Assembly: GCF_900105805.1 (NCBI RefSeq)
Contig: NZ_LT629788.1
Coordinates: forward strand, 5,564,501-5,628,500
From: Pseudomonas moraviensis
GTDB taxonomy: Bacteria; Pseudomonadota; Gammaproteobacteria; Pseudomonadales; Pseudomonadaceae
Reading direction: 5' to 3'
DNA length: 64,000 nt
Below the pieces are notes generated by a model. The model saw nothing but the letters and a program-made list of their open reading frames with translations. It was not told the DNA's origin and made no database searches. A program made the translations under genes and the position numbers. Positions 49,985 through 58,938 of this stretch are shown piece after piece (the first letter of the stretch is position 1; each line of letters starts with the position of its first letter).

Positions 49985-51244
49985 TCATTCCGGCGAATGG
50001 AAGTTGAGGCTGTAATTCACCGCTTTCGGCCCCGGATCGAGAATATCCAGGGCGATGTGGATCGGCGTCTGCGGCGGCATTTCCGCCAGACCCTCAAGAT
50101 CGCCGCTCAGGTACTCGCCGGGCTTGAAGCGACGACTGGCGATCAGGTGACCGTTGAGGTCGGCAAAACGCAACTCGAGCAACGGAAACGGCTGGGAAAA
50201 CGTCGCACGGTTATAAATGATCGCATCGACCACCAGCGCTCCGCTGAATTCCGGATGGCTGCGCACCACCAGGTTGCTGCTCTTGATTTTGCCGATATCG
50301 ACTTTGGAGGGCACGGTGCAGCCGATCTGCGGACAGATCTGCTGAAACCATGGGCGGTATTGATCCTGCCGCGCCAGTTCCTCGAAATGATAGGCGATGT
50401 ACTGAGCGGCAAGCCCGCCGGCCGCCAACACCACCAGCACCAGCCAGAGCAGACGCCGGCCCCAGGGCGAGCGACGTTGCTGCCAGTCCAGTTGCAGCGG
50501 GTCGTCGGTCAGATCCTGCAGGACTTCGGCGCGCACGCCGGGCTCGGCCCGTTCACGTTTCTTGCGCGGCGAGGTAATCAACGGCAGATCGTCGTCCTCG
50601 CTGTCGTCGCTGGCCGACAAGCGTTCACGGCGGGCGTTGGGATTGATCGGGTCGTGCAGGCGCAGTTGCGGGATCGGCGGCTCGTCGTCCAGGTCCACTG
50701 GCTCCAGTGACAACGACGGTTCGGTGCGCTCGGGTTCGAGGGTTTCAATCTCGTCGATATCCGGCTCGATATCCGGCGCGGCGCTGCGCTCCTCGGCAGG
50801 CTCGCTGAACAGGCTGTCGGGCCATGTCCCCTCGTCGGGTTCCGGGCTGTCGCGCCGCGCGCTCAAGGACTCTTCGCGGGCACGGCCGAACTCGGCGACC
50901 GGCTGGATTTCGCGCTGTTCAAGGCGGGCGAGTTCTTCGTCCAGATCGAGGCTGTCCAGGTCGAGTTCGGACGCGCTCCACTGCTTTTGACTGATGGCGC
51001 GCGGCGCAGGCGTGTCATCGATGGTCGGTGCAACGCTGACGGATGTTGGCGCTTCAGGCAGTGGCGACGCGACCGGCGTCACCGTGTCCTTGCCGGCATG
51101 TTGCTCGAGCAGCTGCTTGGCAGCATTGAACACTTGCAGGCAGGAGCCGCAACGAACCACGCCGCGCGCCACGCTCAATTGCGCATGGTTGACGCGGAAG
51201 CTGGTCTGGCAATGCGGGCACTGGGTGACGAAACTGTCGGTCAT
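49985..51244 (-). CDS. DUF3426 / zinc-ribbon membrane protein
   Basis: 419 residues from MTDSFVTQCPHCQTSF. The N-terminal MJ0042-type zinc ribbon has two CxxC knuckles (CPHC, CGSC). A long acidic, low-complexity region (~60-260) follows, rich in Glu, Asp and Pro. One membrane helix (RLLWLVLVVLAAGGLAAQYI, ~275-295) precedes the C-terminal periplasmic DUF3426 domain. Function unknown; conserved in Pseudomonas between prmA and dusB, as here. Confidence 0.9.
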   Translation of the reverse strand: MTDSFVTQCPHCQTSFRVNHAQLSVARGVVRCGSCLQVFNAAKQLLEQHAGKDTVTPVASPLPEAPTSVSVAPTIDDTPAPRAISQKQWSASELDLDSLDLDEELARLEQREIQPVAEFGRAREESLSARRDSPEPDEGTWPDSLFSEPAEERSAAPDIEPDIDEIETLEPERTEPSLSLEPVDLDDEPPIPQLRLHDPINPNARRERLSASDDSEDDDLPLITSPRKKRERAEPGVRAEVLQDLTDDPLQLDWQQRRSPWGRRLLWLVLVVLAAGGLAAQYIAYHFEELARQDQYRPWFQQICPQIGCTVPSKVDIGKIKSSNLVVRSHPEFSGALVVDAIIYNRATFSQPFPLLELRFADLNGHLIASRRFKPGEYLSGDLEGLAEMPPQTPIHIALDILDPGPKAVNYSLNFHSPE

Positions 51245-51274
51245 GCGGCGATCCGGTTCAGGCAAGCGGTCATT

Positions 51275-52153
51275 TTAGCGCCGACGCCCGGTGATGCGCA
51301 CCCAGCCATCGCGATTGGCAATCGGGTCGAGCTCAAAGTCCTGCGCATAGGCAGCGGCGACTTCTTCACCCTGTTCGGCGAGGATGCCCGACAGCGCCAG
51401 GCGCCCGCCGCTCTTGACCAGGCTGGACAGTTGCGGCGCCAGCGACACCAGCGGGCCGGCGAGAATATTGGCGACCAGCACGTCGGCCTGGACCTGCGGC
51501 AGATCTTCCGGCAGGTACAGCGGGAACAGCTCATCGGCGATGTTGTTGCGCCCGGCGTTGTCGCGCGAGGCTTCCAGCGCCTGCACGTCGATGTCGGTGC
51601 CCACGGCTTGTTTGGCGCCGAGCAGCAGAGCGGCAATCGCCAGAATCCCCGAGCCGCAGCCGAAATCCAGCACGTGGCAGTCTTTCAGATCCTGGCCATC
51701 GAGCCATTCCAGGCACAGCGCGGTGGTCGGGTGGGTGCCGGTGCCGAACGCGAGGCCCGGGTCCAGCAACAGGTTGACCGCGTCAGGCTCAGGCGCGGCG
51801 TGCCAGCTCGGCACGATCCACAGGCGCTGGCCGAAGCGCATTGGCTCGAAACCGTCCATCCAGCTGCGTTCCCAGTCCTGGTCTTCGATGACTTCGCTGT
51901 GGTGCTCGGGCAACGGGCTGCCGGTCAGCAACTCCAGGTGAGCCAGCACCGGCTCCGGTTCGGTGCCGCCTTCGAACAGCGCCAGCAAGTGGGTGTGCGA
52001 CCACAGCGGCGTGGTGTTGAGTTCCGGTTCGAAGATCGGCTGGTCTTCGGCGTCCATGAAAGTCACCGACACGGCGCCGACTTCGAGGAACGCGTCCTCA
52101 TAGGTTTCGGCTTGTTCCGGGGTGATGGCGAGACGGACTTGCAGCCAAGGCAT
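51275..52153 (-). CDS. prmA: Ribosomal protein L11 methyltransferase
   Basis: 292 residues from MPWLQVRLAITPEQAE. An N-terminal substrate-binding domain is followed by a SAM methyltransferase core with FGTGTHPTT, VLDFGCGSGILAIAALLLGA and NILAGPLVSLAP. It trimethylates lysines and the N-terminus of L11. The stop is 30 bp from the DUF3426 start. Confidence 0.96.
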   Translation of the reverse strand: MPWLQVRLAITPEQAETYEDAFLEVGAVSVTFMDAEDQPIFEPELNTTPLWSHTHLLALFEGGTEPEPVLAHLELLTGSPLPEHHSEVIEDQDWERSWMDGFEPMRFGQRLWIVPSWHAAPEPDAVNLLLDPGLAFGTGTHPTTALCLEWLDGQDLKDCHVLDFGCGSGILAIAALLLGAKQAVGTDIDVQALEASRDNAGRNNIADELFPLYLPEDLPQVQADVLVANILAGPLVSLAPQLSSLVKSGGRLALSGILAEQGEEVAAAYAQDFELDPIANRDGWVRITGRRR

Positions 52154-52347
52154 GGCGGGCACCTTTGAAAATCTGTGGGGCAGCCCGAAGCTGCAAAAGC
52201 GCGCAGTTTACGCCAGGTCGCCGGCAAAGTGGACACGCCGCTCGGCTGTTACACATTCGCCAGCGCGATATACATATGTATCGCCTGAGCGCGGTTGCCG
52301 ACAAATAGAGTGAAAGCTCATTTCTACGCAAGAACGGGCTGGACGAT

Positions 52348-55300
52348 ATGGCGGGTGAACAAGCGATTGTAGAAGAAAAACCACCGGAAGCCGCTGCGCC
52401 CACAGGAACGGCCCAGGAGATTCTCCTGCGGATCACGCGTTGGCAGGTGATCATCGACAAGCGCCTGAGCAGTCAGCTGACCTTATTGGAGGCCATGGAA
52501 GATTTCGCCTTGACCGAGCTGCGCGGTCATTACCCGCACGGCAATATCGACCCGGGGTTCGTGCTGGCTGTGCTGGATGCGATCCTGCAAAAAATCATCG
52601 ACGGCAAACCGCTGATGTACCTGGCGATCCGTGACGCTCCGTACCGCTGGCCGGGCGCTGCTGATCGGGGATTGCCGCCCGGCCATCGCCAAGCGGTCAT
52701 CCAGACCGTGGACAGCGTTTCTGTGCATTTCCTTGAGCAATACAAAAAATACCTGCGAGCACACTGGGAAACCAAAGGCCAGGAGGCTGCGTTCGATCAG
52801 TTGGTCCTGCGCAAGTTGCGGCGTTATGTCGACGACATCGACGCGCTGTTTCACCCGGATCGTCTCGCGGAACTGACGCCGGATCGATTGCGCAGGCAGA
52901 TCGAAAAGGTTCAGGAGCGAGGCGCGCGCCGCTATCGGTTGACCGCGCTGGCAACGGGCGCGGAAAAGAAGCGGCTCGAAGCACAGTCATACGCGCAGTT
53001 GCCACATTGGTTGCGAGTGCTGAACGACCCGGAGCGTGCGAGGTTGCGCGGTTATCAAGAGCAGACGTCGCTGGCCCGGGCAGCGCTCGATGATCTGCTG
53101 GAAGGCTACGGTTCGTTGCGCGCCTATGCCCGGCAACAGGCGCTTGACTACATCAGGCTCAAACTCGACATGGAGGTGGAACCGGACCGGATCGACGTCC
53201 GCCTGAAATGGCGTTCAGCGGTCGGTGAGCCGACGCAGAAGCGCAGTCTGAGCGAGTTGCTCGCGGCGGGGCCGATCGGTACTGATTTCGCTAGTGTTCT
53301 GGAAGTCACCAGTGCTCCTTCGCGACGCAATCAGCCGCTGGAACCGGCATTCATCGCCGACATGCTGGCCGGCCAGGATTATCCGGTCGGCTACCTGCGC
53401 GCCCTCACCGCACAGTATGAGCGCGAGGATGTACACAAAGCCTTGATCGACTGGTTTATCGCGCGACTCAGGCAAAGCGCGTTCGTTGCGCGTTGTGCGG
53501 GGTATCTGGCGGTCGACGACCATGATCGTCTCGAATCGCTGTGGGCCGGGGAGGCCATGGATGAATCCTTGCGCGTCGCCGCACTGGCGTTACCCAATGG
53601 CATGCAGTGTGCCGACTTTCTGGTGTTTTACCGAGAAAAGGCTGCACCAGCGGTAACTGATCTGCTGCTGTACGCGCCAAACAAACCAGACGGCCAGGAG
53701 TGGGTGCGCCTGCCTTCGCTAGCGGCATTGACCGGAGAGGTCTGGGGCTGGACGCAGAGCGAGTCCGGTCGCGAATACCTTTTGCAGCAGCTTTCCCCCA
53801 CTGCCCATCGTCAGGCCCGTGAGTACCTGGTCGCCGTGGCTGCCGACCCTGGCCGGTGGGGGATGAGCAGTGACATCCGCCGTGCGCCCATGCTGTTTGC
53901 TGAATGCGTCGAAGCGGCGGTAAAAATGGGCCTGGCGAAAAACCTGCAGCAGGTTGAAGAGGACAACTCGCTTCGCTGGTCCTCGACGCAGGCCCCGGAT
54001 GCGCGCCGACGCCTCAGCAGCCTGAATCAGGAGCTGGTTGTCCATCAGCAGGTCTTCAATGAGTGGCTGGGCGGTTTCGAAGTCTTTGTCGACTTCGCCA
54101 GGCGCACGGTTGCCGCAGAGATCGCGCCTTATTTGCGCAGCAAACAGGTACTGGAACCGGTCGACCCGGCCACCGTGTTGATCGATTACAGCGCCGGCAT
54201 CGTCGATCGCAGGAAGCAATCGGTCGCCAGCCTGCTCGACCTGGCGATCTACGGCTACGACGACAACGCCGGTATCGACCATCCGAAGAAAGGCGTGCGC
54301 TCCTCCGTTGGCCAGGATTTGAGTCAGGTGCGCAGCGCTGATCTGGCGCTGTATCTGCGCCGGGCGTGGCTGGGTGAAAAGTATGCCAGCGAGATCCGCG
54401 GCAGGTATCTCGACGCTCGCGATGCTGCCTATGAGCCGCGTCGCTTCGCCTACCGTAACGTGCTGCTGTCGAAAATGGACCGTGATTTGCGCGTCGCCAG
54501 AAGTCAGGCGCGGTTAAGCGACGCGGTTTATTCGGCGCTGGTCCGTCAGGTATCGCTGTTGAGTCAGCTGCCAGCGCCGGGCAAGCCTTTGCGGGGCGCG
54601 AGCATGGTCAGCAGTGACGGTGTTTTCAGATTCACCGTGCGCAGCCACGTTGTGCTTGGGGTCTACGTTTTCACCTGTTTCGATCCCGAACCGTCCTGGT
54701 GGCTGTACACGCCGGATGCTCCCGATGATCTGACGCTGCGCCCGTATCAGTCACTGCATGGCGACATCGCCGGTGCATTGCATGATTATCTGCTCGCGCG
54801 CACGCCGGTTGCTGCGCGCAACACTGTTTCGCGTGCCCTGTATGCGATAGCGGCAAGAAAACAGCGCGTCGATACGCTGTACGAAGCACAGCGCGTGAGT
54901 GATGCCCGCAGCGAGTTCAACGCCTACATCGAGCGCACCGTCACGGATGTGGAGGACATCACCACCAGCCGGGCAGAAATGATCGAGAGACAGGTTGTCA
55001 AAGGACTGATGTTCGGCGCCGCACCGTTTTGCATGGTGTTTCCGCCCTTTGCCTTGCTACTGGATGTCGTGTTCATTGCCGTCAGCGCCGGTCAGGCCGT
55101 CGCGGCGCATCTGGAAGGCGATGTCGAGGGCGCGCTCGGCCACTGGCTCGAGGCATCGTGGGGCGCCCTGTTTGCCATGGTCGGCGCCGGCGGTACGGTC
55201 AAGCTGCTCGGGCGTTCGGTCAGCAATCTGAAGCACACGATGCGACCGGTCTCATTGCTCACCGAGCGTCTGAGCAGCGTGGCTCCTGTTCGCAAGGAAA

Positions 55301-56307
55301 CGCTGCCGGCGGTTCGCGAGGTGCGTTTTCGTGCCAGGCAGGCCGTCAGCAGAAAACCGAATGATTTGCAGCAGGTCACTGAAGAAGGTGTCTTTTTTGG
55401 CACATGGCGCAGTCCGCCCATGACTCCACAGGCTCAACCGACCTATTACATCCGCAACAGGGGCAAGTATTTCCAGGTCAGGGAAAACCCGCATTTCGAT
55501 GGTCTCAGCCTGGTCGATGCCCGGCGGCCCGCAGCGATTTATCAAAAACCGGTACGACTGACCACGAGCGGCAAATGGACGCACGATCGCGTCGGGTTGC
55601 GCGGCGGCGATGATCAGGTGCGCAATCTTGGCCATGTGACCAATCTGCGCAATGCGTTTCCCGGGCGCGTCGAACCGGTGCTTAACCGTGGCGCGTTGCA
55701 GGGCGAAGCCCTGGTGGCGAAGTTTGTCGCCGGCTCGCGGGACAATTACCTGTTTTCGCTGAATGCGCAAACCTGCGTGATTGCCTCGATCTACAACCCG
55801 ACGACAAAGGTCGGCGCTGTCATTCATTTCGATCACAACATTCGCACGCTGATCAAAGACACGGTCAAGGATACGATGGCGCGTCTGGGAGGCTCGAGCA
55901 AAGAGGTTCGGGTCACGCTGGTCGGCGGTGACTGGCTGACCGGGACCGACATCGGTGGGACGGTCAGGACAGTATTGCGTCAAGAGGGGCTGAAGCCGAC
56001 GTGGGACTACTGGTCGTATTCTTCCTGTCTGGGCAATAACTATGCAGTGTCGTTGAATCTCGATAGCGGTGTTTCGACCGTGTTCAAGACATCCGCCAGT
56101 CAGGTCGAACGCCTGTATTCGCCGGTTTTGCAGCGGGCGAGCCATGCCAGCGATCCGGTGTCCAGACGCGCACAGGTATTCATGGCGCGGTTTCGGCGAA
56201 AGCCGTTGCACGAGGATGCCTCTGGCGCCGTGGTCGACCAGAACGGGCGCCGGGCAACTCCCGAGATGATTCAGGAGCAGGCTTTTACCTTGGTATCGAT
56301 GAACTGA
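52348..56307 (+). CDS. Toxin-like protein with C-terminal CheD/CNF-type Cys-His deamidase domain
   Basis: 1319 residues. Residues ~25-880 are helical and resemble the N-terminal region of Pseudomonas dermonecrotic-toxin-type proteins (DUF6543-like). A hydrophobic segment at ~885-955 (FCMVFPPFALLLDVVFIAV, then LFAMVGAGGTVKLLG) could be the membrane-insertion part. The last ~260 residues carry NAQTCVIASIYNPTTKVGAV-IHFDHN: Cys1143 and His1160, spaced 17 residues as in CheD (SCV...YDP..K.GG..H), with Ser at C-6 where CheD has a Thr, and a later VTLVGGDWL that parallels the CheD GGA segment. CheD and CNF1/BLF1-type toxins share this fold and deamidate glutamines. So a glutamine deamidase (or transglutaminase) effector is inferred. 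No signal peptide. It interrupts the prmA-accC neighbourhood conserved in other pseudomonads. Confidence 0.75.
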   Translation: MAGEQAIVEEKPPEAAAPTGTAQEILLRITRWQVIIDKRLSSQLTLLEAMEDFALTELRGHYPHGNIDPGFVLAVLDAILQKIIDGKPLMYLAIRDAPYRWPGAADRGLPPGHRQAVIQTVDSVSVHFLEQYKKYLRAHWETKGQEAAFDQLVLRKLRRYVDDIDALFHPDRLAELTPDRLRRQIEKVQERGARRYRLTALATGAEKKRLEAQSYAQLPHWLRVLNDPERARLRGYQEQTSLARAALDDLLEGYGSLRAYARQQALDYIRLKLDMEVEPDRIDVRLKWRSAVGEPTQKRSLSELLAAGPIGTDFASVLEVTSAPSRRNQPLEPAFIADMLAGQDYPVGYLRALTAQYEREDVHKALIDWFIARLRQSAFVARCAGYLAVDDHDRLESLWAGEAMDESLRVAALALPNGMQCADFLVFYREKAAPAVTDLLLYAPNKPDGQEWVRLPSLAALTGEVWGWTQSESGREYLLQQLSPTAHRQAREYLVAVAADPGRWGMSSDIRRAPMLFAECVEAAVKMGLAKNLQQVEEDNSLRWSSTQAPDARRRLSSLNQELVVHQQVFNEWLGGFEVFVDFARRTVAAEIAPYLRSKQVLEPVDPATVLIDYSAGIVDRRKQSVASLLDLAIYGYDDNAGIDHPKKGVRSSVGQDLSQVRSADLALYLRRAWLGEKYASEIRGRYLDARDAAYEPRRFAYRNVLLSKMDRDLRVARSQARLSDAVYSALVRQVSLLSQLPAPGKPLRGASMVSSDGVFRFTVRSHVVLGVYVFTCFDPEPSWWLYTPDAPDDLTLRPYQSLHGDIAGALHDYLLARTPVAARNTVSRALYAIAARKQRVDTLYEAQRVSDARSEFNAYIERTVTDVEDITTSRAEMIERQVVKGLMFGAAPFCMVFPPFALLLDVVFIAVSAGQAVAAHLEGDVEGALGHWLEASWGALFAMVGAGGTVKLLGRSVSNLKHTMRPVSLLTERLSSVAPVRKETLPAVREVRFRARQAVSRKPNDLQQVTEEGVFFGTWRSPPMTPQAQPTYYIRNRGKYFQVRENPHFDGLSLVDARRPAAIYQKPVRLTTSGKWTHDRVGLRGGDDQVRNLGHVTNLRNAFPGRVEPVLNRGALQGEALVAKFVAGSRDNYLFSLNAQTCVIASIYNPTTKVGAVIHFDHNIRTLIKDTVKDTMARLGGSSKEVRVTLVGGDWLTGTDIGGTVRTVLRQEGLKPTWDYWSYSSCLGNNYAVSLNLDSGVSTVFKTSASQVERLYSPVLQRASHASDPVSRRAQVFMARFRRKPLHEDASGAVVDQNGRRATPEMIQEQAFTLVSMN

Positions 56308-56324
56308 TGCGCTGGCTTAAGGCA

Positions 56325-56358
56325 TAAAAAAACCCGATCCGCAGGGATCGGGTTTTTT
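56325..56358. terminator. Bidirectional intrinsic terminator
   Basis: AAAAAACCCGATCC pairs exactly with GGATCGGGTTTTTT across a four-base loop (GCAG), between the convergent toxin-like gene and accC. The symmetric A and T tracts allow termination from both sides. Confidence 0.93.
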
Positions 56359-56373
56359 CACGCCAGGTCAGTC

Positions 56374-57729
56374 TTACGACTGCTTGGCCAGCTTGTGCTC
56401 GAGGTAGTGAATGTTCACACCACCTTTGCAGAAGCCTTCGTCACGAACCAGATCACGGTGCAGCGGGATGTTGGTCTTGATCCCGTCGACCACGATTTCG
56501 TCCAGGGCGTTGCGCATGCGTGCCATGGCTTCGTCGCGGGTTGCGCCGTAAGTGATCAGCTTGCCGATCAGCGAGTCGTAGTTCGGTGGCACGGCATAAC
56601 CGCTGTACAGGTGCGAATCGACGCGGACGCCGTTGCCGCCTGGGGCGTGGAAATGCTTGACGGTGCCCGGGCTCGGCATGAAGGTCTTCGGATCTTCAGC
56701 GTTGATCCGGCACTCCAGCGAGTGACCGCGGATGACCACGTCATCCTGAGTGAACGACAGCTTGTTGCCAGCGGCGATGCTGAGCATCTCCTTGACGATG
56801 TCGATACCGGTGACCATCTCCGAAACCGGGTGCTCCACCTGAACACGGGTGTTCATTTCGATGAAGTAGAAACGACCGTTCTCGTAGAGGAACTCGAAGG
56901 TGCCGGCGCCACGGTAGCCGATGTCGATGCACGCCTTGACGCAGCGAGCCAGGACTTCCTGACGGGCCTTCTCATCGATGCCCGGTGCCGGCGCTTCTTC
57001 GAGAACCTTCTGGTGACGACGCTGCAGCGAGCAGTCGCGGTCGCCCAGATGGATGGCGTGGCCCTGGCCGTCGGACAGGACCTGCACTTCGACGTGACGT
57101 GGATTGGTGAGGAATTTTTCCAGATAGACCATCGGGTTGCCGAACGCCGCGCCTGCTTCGGAGCGGGTCAGTTTCGCCGAGGCGATCAGGTCTTCTTCCT
57201 TGTGCACCACACGCATGCCGCGACCACCACCGCCACCGGCGGCCTTGATGATCACCGGGTAGCCGACTTCGCGACCGATGCGCAGCGCCGTCTCTTCGTC
57301 TTCCGGCAGTGGGCCGTCGGAGCCTGGAACGGTGGGTACGCCTGCTTCGATCATCGCGTGCTTGGCCGATACCTTGTCGCCCATCAGGCGGATGGTGTCG
57401 GCTTTCGGGCCGATGAAGGCGAAGCCGGAGTTCTCGACCTGCTCGGCAAAATCGGCGTTTTCCGCGAGGAAACCGTAGCCTGGGTGAATGGCGGTAGCGC
57501 CGGTCACTTCAGCGGCAGCGATGATGGCCGGGATGTGCAGGTAAGACTGAGCGGCGGACGCCGGGCCGATGCAGACGGATTCGTCTGCCAGACCCAGGTG
57601 CATCAGCTCTTTGTCGGCCTTGGAGTAAACGGCGACGGTCTTGATGCCCATCTCTTTGCAGGCACGCAGAATCCGCAGGGCGATCTCACCGCGGTTAGCG
57701 ATCAGAACTTTTTCCAACTTCGCAGTCAT
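56374..57729 (-). CDS. accC: Biotin carboxylase (acetyl-CoA carboxylase)
   Basis: 451 residues from MTAKLEKVLIANRGEIALRI. ATP-grasp enzyme that carboxylates biotin on AccB. The glycine loop IKAAGGGGGRGMRVVHKEED, ERDCSLQ-like GDRDCSLQRRHQKV, EFLYENGRFYFIEMNTRVQV and HSLECRINAEDP are conserved. It is 17 bp downstream of accB. First committed step of fatty-acid synthesis. Confidence 0.97.
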   Translation of the reverse strand: MTAKLEKVLIANRGEIALRILRACKEMGIKTVAVYSKADKELMHLGLADESVCIGPASAAQSYLHIPAIIAAAEVTGATAIHPGYGFLAENADFAEQVENSGFAFIGPKADTIRLMGDKVSAKHAMIEAGVPTVPGSDGPLPEDEETALRIGREVGYPVIIKAAGGGGGRGMRVVHKEEDLIASAKLTRSEAGAAFGNPMVYLEKFLTNPRHVEVQVLSDGQGHAIHLGDRDCSLQRRHQKVLEEAPAPGIDEKARQEVLARCVKACIDIGYRGAGTFEFLYENGRFYFIEMNTRVQVEHPVSEMVTGIDIVKEMLSIAAGNKLSFTQDDVVIRGHSLECRINAEDPKTFMPSPGTVKHFHAPGGNGVRVDSHLYSGYAVPPNYDSLIGKLITYGATRDEAMARMRNALDEIVVDGIKTNIPLHRDLVRDEGFCKGGVNIHYLEHKLAKQS

Positions 57730-57746
57730 CAAAGGCTCTCCGCGGT

Positions 57747-58205
57747 TCAAACGATGGTGAACAGCGGTTGGTCGTACTCAACCGGCTGGCCGTCTTCGAC
57801 GAGGATGGATTCGATCACACCGCTGGTTTCAGCTTCGATGTGGTTCATCATCTTCATGGCTTCGACGATGCACAGGGTGTCGCCTTTCTTCACGGTCTGG
57901 CCGACTTCAACGAAGGCTGGCGAGGTTGGCGAAGATTTACGGTAGAAGGTGCCGACCATCGGCGAACGGGCAACGGTGCCGTTCAGCGCGGGTGCAGCAG
58001 CGGCAGCCGGAGCAGCGGCGGCGACTGGCGCGGCAGCAGGGGCAGCGGCCGGAGCCTGCATCGGGGCTGGCGCGTAGTACTGCTGCGCCGGGGTCTTGCT
58101 ATGGCGGCTGATGCGTACGGACTCTTCGCCTTCCTTGATCTCGAGCTCGTCGATGCCGGACTCTTCCAGCAATTCGATCAGTTTCTTAACTTTACGGATA
58201 TCCAT
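57747..58205 (-). CDS. accB: Biotin carboxyl carrier protein
   Basis: 152 residues. The N-terminal helical part (IRKVKKLIELLEESGIDE) is joined by an Ala/Pro-rich flexible linker (~45-75) to the C-terminal biotinyl domain, with the biotin-accepting lysine in EAMKMMNHIEAE. Co-transcribed with accC and preceded by aroQ at 24 bp. Confidence 0.97.
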   Translation of the reverse strand: MDIRKVKKLIELLEESGIDELEIKEGEESVRISRHSKTPAQQYYAPAPMQAPAAAPAAAPVAAAAPAAAAAPALNGTVARSPMVGTFYRKSSPTSPAFVEVGQTVKKGDTLCIVEAMKMMNHIEAETSGVIESILVEDGQPVEYDQPLFTIV

Positions 58206-58229
58206 GAATCATCAACTCCCAAGGGTCGG

Positions 58230-58685
58230 TCAGGGGCGTATAGCTTGGTGTTCAAGCTGCTCTAGTGCGGCCTCCAGGGCCAGTCGGTAACCGCTGGCGC
58301 CAAGGCCGCAGATCACTCCTACCGCTACATCGGAGAAGTAGGAGTGATGGCGGAAAGGTTCGCGCTTGTGCACGTTGGACAAGTGCACTTCGATGAATGG
58401 GATGCTCACTCCCAGCAGCGCGTCACGTAATGCGACACTTGTGTGCGTAAAAGCCGCCGGATTGATCAGAATGAAATCCACGCCCTCATCGCGCGCAGCG
58501 TGGATGCGATCGATCAATTCGTACTCGGCGTTGCTTTGCAGATGCAGCAGATGATGGCCGGCTTCACGGGCGCGACGCTCCAGATCCTGATTGATCTGCG
58601 CCAGGGTCGTCGACCCATAGGTCCCCGGTTCCCGGGTGCCGAGCAGGTTCAGGTTGGGGCCGTGCAGCACCAGTAGCGTCGCCAT
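58230..58685 (-). CDS. aroQ: 3-dehydroquinate dehydratase, type II
   Basis: 151 residues from MATLLVLHGPNLNLLGTREP. Third step of the shikimate pathway. The active-site tyrosine in EPGTYGS, NPAAFTHTSVALRDALL and EVHLSNVHKREPFRHHSYF are present. First gene of aroQ-accB-accC, the same order as in P. aeruginosa. Confidence 0.96.
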   Translation of the reverse strand: MATLLVLHGPNLNLLGTREPGTYGSTTLAQINQDLERRAREAGHHLLHLQSNAEYELIDRIHAARDEGVDFILINPAAFTHTSVALRDALLGVSIPFIEVHLSNVHKREPFRHHSYFSDVAVGVICGLGASGYRLALEAALEQLEHQAIRP

Positions 58686-58859
58686 CTGCGTTGTCCTTGT
58701 TATCAATGAGCAGTCGTCAGAACCCGGCGACTATGCCGCAAAGCCTTTGTGACTGTCCAGTTCCATGCAATAGCCGGCACGATGGGCGATGTTTGCGCGA
58801 AATTTGTGACCATGAGTTCACATCCGGTCATTCTGCGGGATCGGCGGTGTCTGGTTTGA

Positions 58860-58933
58860 CGCTATCGCGAGCAGGCTCACTCCTACATTTGGAATGCGTA
58901 TCCCCTGTAGGAGTGAGCCTGCTCGCGATAGCG
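58860..58933. repeat. REP inverted pair, GTAGGAGTGAGCCTGCTCGCG type, opposite order
   Basis: CGCTATCGCGAGCAGGCTCA at the left and GTAGGAGTGAGCCTGCTCGC at the right, about 20 bases apart. The two units point the other way round compared with 8294-8383 (5-prime CGCTATCG first). It lies between the chemoreceptor stop and aroQ; the rest of 58686-58938 shows nothing. Confidence 0.9.
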
Positions 58934-58938
58934 GTTTG

